From positions 1-64,000 of the forward strand of contig NW_027488889.1 of NCBI RefSeq assembly GCF_050948215.1: 64,000 bases of DNA. The letters are read 5' to 3'. Each line of letters starts with the position of its first letter. Position 1 is the stretch's first letter. The notes beneath the pieces were generated by a model. The model did no database searches. It was not told the origin of the DNA and was given only the letters and a program-made list of their open reading frames with translations. Source of the stretch: Halictus rubicundus (lineage: Eukaryota > Arthropoda > Insecta > Hymenoptera > Halictidae). Below are positions 1-6,480 of this stretch, piece by piece. The position numbers and the translations under genes were made by a program.

Positions 1-686
1 TAGAGGATAGGGTAGGATAGGATAGAGGATAGGACATAGGATTGCATAGGATAGAGAATAGGATACGTTAGAGGATAGGATAGGATTGGATACAGAATAA
101 AATGGGATAGAGGATAGGATAGGATAGAGGATAGGATAGGATAGAGGATAGGATAGGATAGAGGATCGGATAGGATAGAGGATAGGATAGGATAGAGGAT
201 AGGATAGGATAGGATAGAGGATAGGATAGGATAGAGGATAGGGTAGGATAGAGGATAGGATAGGATAGGGGATAGGATAGGATAGAGAATAGGATTGGAT
301 AGATGATATTATAGGAAGGAGGATAGGATATAATAGAGGATACTATATTCTAGAGGATAGGATAGGATAGAGGATCGGATAGGATAGAGGATTGGATGGG
401 ATAGAGGATACGATAGGATAGTGGATAGGATAGAGAATAGGATAGGATAGAGGATAGGATAGGATAGAGGATAGGATAGGATAGAGGATAGGATAGGATA
501 GAGGATAGGGTAGGTTAGAGGATAGGATCGGATAGGATAGAGGATAGGGTAGGATAGGATAGAGGATAGGATAGGATAGAGGATAGGATAGGATAGAGGA
601 AAGGATAGGATACAGGATAGGATAGGATAGAGGATAGGATAGGATAGAGGATAGGATAGGTTAGAGGATAGGATAGGATAGAGGAT
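1..686. repeat. 17-bp satellite, family A, left of the element
   Basis: This is a tandem array of ATAGG ATAGG ATAGAGG with point and indel variants. Positions 1 to about 165 are nearly identical to 8281-8445. A rare marker, ACTATATTCT at 342, recurs at 6176, 14461, 18297, 19948, 23481 and 27622, tying this flank to family A downstream of the element. There is no gene here. Confidence 0.95.
670..686. repeat. Left copy of putative 17-bp target-site duplication
   Basis: AGGATAGGATAGAGGAT directly precedes the element and is identical to 5101-5117 after it. Because the satellite period is also 17, identity alone proves nothing. The support comes from unit counts: between the marker GGTTAGAGG and the marker ATAGAAT there are three units in uninterrupted paralogues (25,321; 26,228; 28,801) but four here, one of them split by the element. 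Confidence 0.55.
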
Positions 687-1096
687 GGGGACCGAGGGGA
701 TATGGGCTTAGTAGTGGTGACTCGGATCCACTACTAGGTATGCCACAGTGGTGGCGGTCATATCCCTAAAATCCTCTACGCTCCACGTCCTCGTGGTGGT
801 CCCTGGGAACACACATAGTTGTGTGTTGCTAACGGAGCAAGGGGTATTCCGCGGAAAGTAGTCCCAATGATGTATGAGGCGATGCCGGCGGGATCTTCGG
901 ATCCTGGCAGGGCCTCCCTTGCCGGTAAGGCTCACACGGAGGGATAAAAAACCGCGGAATGGGTCCTGCGATAACGACCGGGGAGGTCGCCGCAGGGCCC
1001 TTGCCGTAAACCGGTGGTCATGTTTTACCGGAACGGTGGTCTTGCCTTAATCGGCCGGGCCGCGAGGATGATAACCTCTATAAAAATCCCTAATGC

Positions 1097-1108
1097 CCTA
1101 AGCTTAGG
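1097..1108. other. 12-bp palindrome CCTAAGCTTAGG in the element 5' UTR
   Basis: This is a perfect inverted repeat. Its two arms contain CCTAA and TTAGG, the two strands of the canonical insect telomere pentamer. It may be coincidental. It lies 18 bases before the perfect hairpin that follows. Confidence 0.5.
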
Positions 1109-1125
1109 TGCGCGGTGAGAGGGTA

Positions 1126-1143
1126 CGCCCTGGCTACAGGGCG
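1126..1143 (+). other. Perfect 7-bp hairpin in the element 5' UTR
   Basis: CGCCCTG (1126-1132) pairs exactly with CAGGGCG (1137-1143) across the loop GCTA. It lies about 140 bases before the ORF1 ATG. A role in RNA structure or translation is possible but not demonstrated. Confidence 0.5.
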
Positions 1144-1280
1144 CGGCTGGTGGGGTACATCAGCCACTAGCGCACCATCTCTGGATACCTGGCGAACTCC
1201 AGTTGAAATTAGCCTTACCCGGGCAAGGAGGCTCTGCCCGGGCGGACGTGTTTTTTCCTGCCAATCTCGTGGGACCAGAT

Positions 1281-2279
1281 ATGGAATCGTATAATAAAAA
1301 CCTTGATGTTGTGGGGGAGGCTGCCGATACGGCAGCAGCTGCGGCGGGGGAAGAGACGGCAGCGGTCACTGACGGGGAGGGGATGGCAACGATTACTGCC
1401 GGGGAGGACGCGGTCGTGGTCATCGCGGACGAGGACTCGGATGGGGATGAAACAATCATCTCCATCTCGAGCTCCGTCGGCTCGATCGTGACGCCCGGGG
1501 GCGCGGAGAAGCGGGGCGCGACATCTGGGGTCTCTGACCCCAAGCGTGCCCGGTTAGAGGGGGGGCAGCACACCCGCGGCGGGTCGGTGTCGCGGACGGA
1601 CCCCGGGGAGGGCTCGTCGGGGACGCCCACCATGGATCTGGCCCTCGGCGGCCGCGCCGAGAGGAGTCAGACGAGGAGGGTGGATGACCTCATCGAGCTG
1701 GGTGGGAGGATGCCGACAGCGCAGCTAGTAGGGGAGGTGGAGGAGGCGATGTTGAGGGTGGAGAGAGTCTCCACCGTCTCAAAGGGCCTCAAGGGGGACC
1801 TGGCTAAAGACTTGCGGGATTGTTCTGCAGTCGCCAGGGCCCACTGCACCACCTTGATGCAGCGGTGCTTTACCGGGATGGCGTGGCAGGGTAGCCAGGA
1901 GGTGGCCCGCCTCCGCGAGCAGAACGCGGCCCTCGCGAAGGAGGCGGGTGACCTCCGGGCGAGGCTCCGGTCAATGGAGGCCGGGCGGCGGGCGAACACC
2001 GACAGCGGTCGCCGGGCGGGACATGCGCCAATAGGGGAAGCGCCCCCCGCCTCCTCGACAGCGGGGGTCCGTACGCGGGGGATGGAGGCGATGGGACCGT
2101 CGGGGGAAGGAGCGGGAGTTTTGGACTCCGAAGCCCTGCTTCTCCGGGTCGGCGCGCTGATAACGGCCAGGAACCGGGAGCTAGAGGCCCGGATGGAGGA
2201 GCGGTTCCGGACGATCCCACCCTCCACGCGCGGGATTCCCGGCCGGGCCGGGGGGACCGACGGCCGCGATGGGCCTTGA
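1281..2279 (+). CDS. ORF1, gag-like RNA-binding protein of R1-clade LINE, C-terminally truncated
   Basis: This is a 332-residue frame from the first in-frame ATG (1281), which has G at -3 and G at +4. The frame is open further upstream, but only from a TTG at 1203, which I do not accept as a eukaryotic start. Residues about 50-60 are acidic (DEDSDGDET). A short basic patch, PKRAR, follows near 87-91 and could be a nuclear signal. Residues about 138-195 are helical and contain the KGLKGDLAKDLRD region typical of R1/TRAS ORF1. Residues 205-234 form a heptad coiled coil (EVARLREQNAALAKE), and a second helix spans about 282-310. In the family this protein binds element RNA, assembles RNPs and guides the complex to its target. 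The CCHC zinc knuckles normally found at the C-terminus are absent; the frame ends in a Pro/Gly-rich tail overlapping the ORF2 start by 11 bases. This fits an internal deletion. Confidence 0.75.
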   Translation: MESYNKNLDVVGEAADTAAAAAGEETAAVTDGEGMATITAGEDAVVVIADEDSDGDETIISISSSVGSIVTPGGAEKRGATSGVSDPKRARLEGGQHTRGGSVSRTDPGEGSSGTPTMDLALGGRAERSQTRRVDDLIELGGRMPTAQLVGEVEEAMLRVERVSTVSKGLKGDLAKDLRDCSAVARAHCTTLMQRCFTGMAWQGSQEVARLREQNAALAKEAGDLRARLRSMEAGRRANTDSGRRAGHAPIGEAPPASSTAGVRTRGMEAMGPSGEGAGVLDSEALLLRVGALITARNRELEARMEERFRTIPPSTRGIPGRAGGTDGRDGP

Positions 2280-2330
2280 AGCGGCTGGACGCGGACGCGT
2301 TGGGGCCGCGGTAGCCGCGGCGACATGGAC
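2185..2330 (+). other. Inferred internal-deletion junction (ORF1 C-terminus and ORF2 endonuclease lost)
   Basis: ORF1 family features stop shortly after the second coiled-coil helix (about 2210), and recognisable ORF2 linker sequence starts by about 2340-2370. The DNA between them is Gly/Pro/Ala-rich in both frames and matches neither the zinc knuckles nor an APE domain. ORF1 and ORF2 are in different frames (offset +1) and overlap here as ATGGGCCTTGA. Full-length relatives carry both missing domains at this point, so one deletion of roughly 1-2 kb would explain both losses. The breakpoint cannot be fixed without a full-length relative. A collapse in assembly is the alternative. Confidence 0.6.
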
Positions 2331-4890
2331 GGGGCCGGCCCTGTCCGAGCTGGCGCCTGCGCAAGGGGCGAGGCGGCTGCGGAAGGTAATGACGGCGGTG
2401 TGCGACACCGCCATGCCCCGCAGCCGGTTCGCCCCCAGGAGGGCGGCGTACTGGTGGTCCGCCGGCATTGCGGAGCTCCGGCGTGAATGGAATGCCGCGA
2501 GGCGTCGGTACGGCCGAGCGCGTAGGAGGCGCGACGACGAGGAGGCGACGGCGAGGCTCGGCGGGGAGTACCGAGCCGCGCTCGGGGTTCTCCGCAGGGC
2601 TATCGCGCGGGCCAAGGCCGACGCGTGGTCGGAGCTCGTCGGCACGGTGGACTCCGATCCATGGGGGCGCCCGTACAAGCATGTCATGAACAAGCTGCGC
2701 GCGTGGGCGCCTCCGGTGACGGAGTCGATGGACCCCCACCTGCTCGAGGGAGTGGTGGCGTCCCTCTTCCCGCGAGAGGGGGGACAACTGCGCCGCTCCC
2801 ATTGGGAACAGGAGCCTCTCTCCTGGTCCGCAGAGTGGGAGGTGTCGGCCGGCGAGCTGGGTGAGGCGATGGCCAGGGCGCGGCGGGTGGGCCGCAAGAC
2901 CCCGGGCCCGGACGGGGTGCCGGGCCGCGCGTTGGTCTTGGCCCTGGAGGGGGGACTCGCCGCCGAACTCCGGCAGCTGTATAACGGCTGTCTGAGGGAG
3001 GGGGTGTTCCCCACGGAGTGGAAGTCGGGCAGGTTGGTCCTCCTTCCGAAGGGGGGCAAGTCCCGGGACTCGCCCTCAGGGTACCGGCCAATTTGTCTGC
3101 TGGACGAGGCGGGGAAGTTGTTCGAGCGCGTACTCGTTGGACGCCTCGTCCGGCACCTGTCGGCGGGAGGGGTCCCCGATCTGAGCGGGGTTCAATTCGG
3201 CTTCCGGGAGGGTCTCTCCACCGTCGACGCTATTCAGCGGGTGAGGGCTCTCTCGGAGGCCTGTACGAGGGGGGGCGGTGTTGCGTTGGCGATATCCTTG
3301 GATATCGCTAACGCGTTCAACACCGTCCCCTGGGATCGGATAATGGAGGCCCTGGTCTTCCACCGGGTGCCTCTGTATCTCAGAAGGGTGATCGGGAGCT
3401 ATCTCTCCGACAGGGGTATAGAGTATCCCGGCCGGTACGGGATGGTGCGCAGGGGCGTCGTGCGCGGGGTTCCGCAGGGCTCGGTGTTGGGCCCGTTGCT
3501 GTGGAATCTTGCGTACGATCGCGTCCTGCGGGAGGAGATGCCTCCCGGGGTCAGCCTGACGTGTTACGCCGACGACACGCTGGTATTGGCCACCGGGAGG
3601 TATGCGAAGGAGGCCATCTGCCTGGCGGAGCGCGGCGCGTGGCGCGCGGTGCGCGCGATCCGGTCGCTGGGCCTAGAGGTGTCCGTCGAGAAAACCAGGG
3701 CCATGTGGTTTCTCCGCTCGGCCCGGTTGGCGGCGCCTCCCCAGTGCTGGATCTGCGTGGGGGAGGGGATGGTCAAGGTCGGGTCCCAGATGCGGTACCT
3801 GGGACTCGAGCTTGACGGCCGGTGGCGTTTTGACCGCCACCTTGAGTCGCTGGCGCCCCGGGCGGAGAGCGCGACCGCTGCGCTCGGTCGCCTTCTCCCG
3901 AATCTCGGGGGACCCTGTGGACGGGTGCGTCGTCTGTTCGCGGTGGTGGTGCGAGTTTTGGTCCTGTACGGAGCCCCTGTGTGGGCGCGCGATGTCTTGG
4001 CTAGGGGGCGCAGTGGCGGCACACGGTCGCTGCTGCGTCGCATCGAGCGCAGGCTGGCCATAGGCATCGTGCGGGGGTACCGCACCATTTCATACGCGAC
4101 GGCGATGGTGATGTCGGGGCTGATCCCCCTCGAGCTGGAGGCCCGCGTGTTGGCGGATGTGCATACGCACTCCAGGGAACTCCGGCTCCGGGGGGTGGCC
4201 CCGGATCAGGCGCGGCTCATGGTGGATGAGCTCAGGCGACATGCTCGGCGGCACGCAGCCCGGGAGTGGCGCGATAGCCTTCCCGGGACGAGGGAGGGCG
4301 AGAGGCGGGCCGTTCGGGCCATCCTCCCGGTGTTCGATCAATGGAACAGGGGATGGATGGGGCATAGGGTCTCCTACCGTGTGACGCAGGTGATGAGCGG
4401 GCACGGGTGCTTCGGCGACTACCTGTGTCGCATCGGGAGGGAGACCGAGGAGGCGTGTCACCACTGCGGCGAGCCGCGGGACACGGCGCAACACACTCTG
4501 GAGGAGTGTCCGGCATGGGGGGGAGAGCGCCGTGCCCTGCGGCGCGCGGTGGGCCACGACCTCTCGCTCCCGGCTGTCGTCGCTGCGGCAGCCGGTGGCG
4601 AGGAGGCGTGGAGGGGGTTCGCTTCCTTCTGCGAGCGGGTTATGCTGCGGAAGGAGGCTGCGGAACGGGATCGGGAGCGTAATCACGATCCCGGCCGAAG
4701 GGGGGGGGAGGCGGCGCAGGGTACGCCCCGGGGGCGTACCCCCGTTGCGACGCCTCTGACGCGAGCGGGGACGCCCTTGATGATCTCGAGGCGGGGGATC
4801 GGATATCCCCTTACACTCGGTCACCAACGGCGTCCCCGGAGGCCGCCGGGCATCTCGAGCGGGGGCTCGGATGCTCATCGGGCGGCCTAA
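2269..4890 (+). CDS. ORF2, reverse transcriptase of R1-clade LINE lacking the N-terminal AP endonuclease domain
   Basis: This is an 873-residue frame from ATG 2269 (G at -3 and +4); the frame itself is open from 2185. Residues about 35-145 match the linker that follows the endonuclease in R1-type ORF2 (CDTAMPR, YWWSAGIAELRREW, DPWGRPYKHVM). The RT core covers about 205-520: LLPKGGK and GYRPICLLDEAGK (259-283), QFGFREGLST (309-318), the catalytic SLDIANAF with Asp345, RGVPQGSVLGPL (399-410), YADD with Asp435/Asp436, EKT (474-476) and YLGLELDG (510-517). The thumb follows, then a CX2CX8HX4C finger at C730, C733, H742 and C747. In the family this enzyme copies element RNA by target-primed reverse transcription. 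No RNase H domain or R2-type restriction-like nuclease is seen. The roughly 220-residue APE domain expected at the N-terminus is missing, so this copy should not nick its own target. The RT core itself looks intact. Confidence 0.9.
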   Translation: MGLEAAGRGRVGAAVAAATWTGPALSELAPAQGARRLRKVMTAVCDTAMPRSRFAPRRAAYWWSAGIAELRREWNAARRRYGRARRRRDDEEATARLGGEYRAALGVLRRAIARAKADAWSELVGTVDSDPWGRPYKHVMNKLRAWAPPVTESMDPHLLEGVVASLFPREGGQLRRSHWEQEPLSWSAEWEVSAGELGEAMARARRVGRKTPGPDGVPGRALVLALEGGLAAELRQLYNGCLREGVFPTEWKSGRLVLLPKGGKSRDSPSGYRPICLLDEAGKLFERVLVGRLVRHLSAGGVPDLSGVQFGFREGLSTVDAIQRVRALSEACTRGGGVALAISLDIANAFNTVPWDRIMEALVFHRVPLYLRRVIGSYLSDRGIEYPGRYGMVRRGVVRGVPQGSVLGPLLWNLAYDRVLREEMPPGVSLTCYADDTLVLATGRYAKEAICLAERGAWRAVRAIRSLGLEVSVEKTRAMWFLRSARLAAPPQCWICVGEGMVKVGSQMRYLGLELDGRWRFDRHLESLAPRAESATAALGRLLPNLGGPCGRVRRLFAVVVRVLVLYGAPVWARDVLARGRSGGTRSLLRRIERRLAIGIVRGYRTISYATAMVMSGLIPLELEARVLADVHTHSRELRLRGVAPDQARLMVDELRRHARRHAAREWRDSLPGTREGERRAVRAILPVFDQWNRGWMGHRVSYRVTQVMSGHGCFGDYLCRIGRETEEACHHCGEPRDTAQHTLEECPAWGGERRALRRAVGHDLSLPAVVAAAAGGEEAWRGFASFCERVMLRKEAAERDRERNHDPGRRGGEAAQGTPRGRTPVATPLTRAGTPLMISRRGIGYPLTLGHQRRPRRPPGISSGGSDAHRAA

Positions 4891-4898
4891 CAGGGGGG

Positions 4899-4930
4899 AA
4901 GGCGCCACGTCGTCCGTTGCGTGGTGCCTT
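4899..4930 (+). other. 11-bp hairpin in the 3' UTR
   Basis: AAGGCGCCACG (4899-4909) pairs with CGTGGTGCCTT (4920-4930). All positions are Watson-Crick in RNA except one G-U pair. The loop is 10 bases. It begins 9 bases after the ORF2 stop codon, so it is a candidate RT-recognition structure. Confidence 0.6.
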
Positions 4931-5071
4931 CGGATAGAGTAGGTACGGGAGGGGGCCGCGTCCCCCCCTGGGTGGTATGCTAAGGCGGGGGCACACCGGA
5001 TTGACATGCGCGCGCAGAGCACGGGTGCCCCCGGGAGTCTAGGGACGGACGGGGAGGAGTTAGTGGGTATA

Positions 5072-5096
5072 CTCGGCGTTGCACCAACCAGCCGAG
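5072..5096 (+). other. Terminal 3' stem-loop of the retrotransposon
   Basis: CTCGGC (5072-5077) pairs with GCCGAG (5091-5096). Immediately inside, GTTG (5078-5081) pairs with CAAC (5085-5088) around a 3-base loop, leaving CA (5089-5090) as a bulge. The result is a 10-bp bulged hairpin ending four bases before the satellite resumes. Several LINEs place the essential RT-binding hairpin at this position. Confidence 0.6.
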
Positions 5097-5100
5097 GAGT

Positions 5101-5117
5101 AGGATAGGATAGAGGAT
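5101..5117. repeat. Right copy of putative 17-bp target-site duplication
   Basis: This stretch is identical to 670-686 and continues in the same phase of the array. The insertion point in the unit is AT^AGG. Confidence 0.55.
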
Positions 5118-6480
5118 AGGATAGGATAGAGGATAGGATAGGATAGAGGATAGAATAGGATAGAGGATAGGATAGAGGATAGGATAGGATAGAGGATAGG
5201 ATAGGATAGAGGATAGGATAGGATAGAGGATAGGGTAGGATAGAGGATAGGATAGGATAGGGGATAGGATAGGATAGATGATATTATAGGAAGGAGGATA
5301 GGATAGGATAGAGGATCGGATAGGATAGAGGATTGGATAGGATAGAGGATAGGATATGATAGAGGATAGGATAGGATAGAGGATAGGATAGGATAGAGGA
5401 TAGGATAGGATAGAGGATAGGATCGGATAGGATAGAGGATAGGATAGGATAGGATAGAGGATAGGACATAGGATTGCATAGGATAGAGAATAGGATACGA
5501 TAGAGGATAGGATAGGATTGTATAGAGAATAGGTTGGGATAGAGGATAGGATAGGATAGAGTATAGGATAGGATAGAGAATAGGACAGGGCAGGGAATAG
5601 GATAGGATAGAGGATAGGATAGGATAGAGGATAGGATAGGATAGAGGATAGGATAGGATAGAGGATAGGATAGGATAGAGGATAGGATAGGATAGAGGAT
5701 CGGATAGGATAGAGGATAGGATAGGATAGAGGATAGGATAGGATACAGGATAGGATAGGATAGAGGATAGGATAGGATAGAGGATACGATATAGGATTGG
5801 ATAGGATACAGAAGAGGATACGATAGAGGATAGGGTAGGATTGGATAGAGAATAGGATGGGCTAGAGGATAGAATAGGATAGAGGATAGGATAGGATAGA
5901 GGATAGGATAGAGGATAGGATAGAGGATAGGATAGAGGATAGGATAGGATGGAGGATAGGATAGGATAGAGGATAGGATAGGATAGAGGATAGGATAGGA
6001 TAGAGGATAGGATAGAGGATAGGATAGAGGATAGGATAGGATAGAGGATAGGATAGGATAGAGGATAGGGTAGGATAGAGGATAGGATAGGGGATAGGAT
6101 AGGGGATAGGATAGGATAGTGAATAGGATTGGATAGATGATGTTATAGGAAGGAGGATAGGATATAATAGAGGATACTATATTCTAGAGGATAGGATAGG
6201 ATTGAGGATCGGATAGGATAGAGGATTGGATGGGATAGAGGATACGATAGGATAGTGGATAGGATAGAGAATAGGATAGGATAGAGGATAGGATAGGATA
6301 GAGGATAGGATAGGATAGAGGATAGGATAGGATAGAGGATAGGATAGGATAGAGGATAGGGTAGGATAGAGGATAGGATAGGATAGAGGATAGGTTCGGA
6401 TAGGATAGAGGATAGGGTAGGATAGGATAGAGGATAGGACATAGGATTGCATAGGATAGAGAATAGGATACGTTAGAGGA
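5101..6480. repeat. 17-bp satellite, family A, right of the element
   Basis: This continues the array interrupted at 686. It contains the family A marker TTATAGGAAGGAGG and the ACTATATTCT word (6176). It matches stretches at 21.4-22.1, 26.2-26.7 and 28.8-29.3 kb. There is no gene here. Confidence 0.95.

Larger units (their letters stand above)
687..1280 (+). other. 5' UTR / presumed internal promoter region of the retrotransposon
   Basis: About 594 bases lie between the satellite junction and the first in-frame ATG of ORF1. No convincing coding frame is present; a 75-codon minus-strand frame at 708-935 resembles nothing I know and looks incidental. The stretch holds a 12-bp palindrome (1097-1108), a perfect hairpin (1126-1143) and a TATA-like run, TATAAAAAT, near 1080. 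LINEs of this clade normally start transcription from internal promoters at the element's own 5' end, so promoter function is inferred from position alone. Confidence 0.6.
687..5100 (+). mobile_element. R1-clade non-LTR retrotransposon (TRAS/SART/R1-like), internally deleted, inserted in satellite
   Basis: This is the only non-satellite DNA in the window. It is sharply bounded: the 17-bp repeat stops after GAGGAT at 686 and resumes with AGGATAGGAT at 5101. It is strongly GC-rich, against about 41% GC for the satellite consensus. It has a 5' UTR, a coiled-coil ORF1, a reverse transcriptase ORF2 ending in a CX2CX8HX4C finger, and a 3' UTR. There are no LTRs and no poly(A) tail. The RT motifs, the WW/DPWGRPYK linker before the RT and the C-terminal finger fit the R1 clade of LINEs. 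The ORF1 zinc knuckles and the ORF2 AP-like endonuclease are missing, so the copy looks like an internal-deletion derivative. Both remaining frames are free of stops, which suggests a young copy. The exact ends are uncertain by a few bases, because the last bases GAGT resemble the satellite. Confidence 0.9.
4891..5100 (+). other. Structured 3' UTR of the retrotransposon, no poly(A)
   Basis: About 210 GC-rich bases separate the ORF2 stop TAA (4888-4890) from the resumed satellite. The stretch contains an 11-bp hairpin just after the stop, a G5/C5 inverted repeat (4951-4955 with 4962-4966) and a stem-loop at the extreme 3' end. No A-tail or short tandem tail is present. This suggests that the RT recognises RNA structure rather than poly(A), as in other tail-less site-specific LINEs. 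Confidence 0.7.

Noticed and set aside
708..935. 75-codon minus-strand gene in the element 5' UTR
   Set aside because: It is short, matches nothing I recognise and runs antisense in a UTR. Nothing supports it as a gene.
1203..1280. N-terminal extension of ORF1 from position 1203
   Set aside because: The codon at 1203 is TTG; the first in-frame ATG is at 1281 in an acceptable start context.
1870..3091. Minus-strand frames of 219-310 codons opposite ORF1 and ORF2
   Set aside because: High GC makes stops rare on both strands. These frames are Arg/Pro/Ala-rich shadows with no recognisable domain, while the + strand carries clear RT motifs.
687..5100. R2-type element
   Set aside because: No C-terminal restriction-like endonuclease or N-terminal DNA-binding zinc fingers are seen. 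The element has two ORFs and an R1-like linker and C-terminal finger.
687..5100. Bacterial group II intron or retron
   Set aside because: The linker, thumb and CX2CX8HX4C finger are those of a LINE, a coiled-coil ORF1 is present, and the setting is a long eukaryotic satellite.
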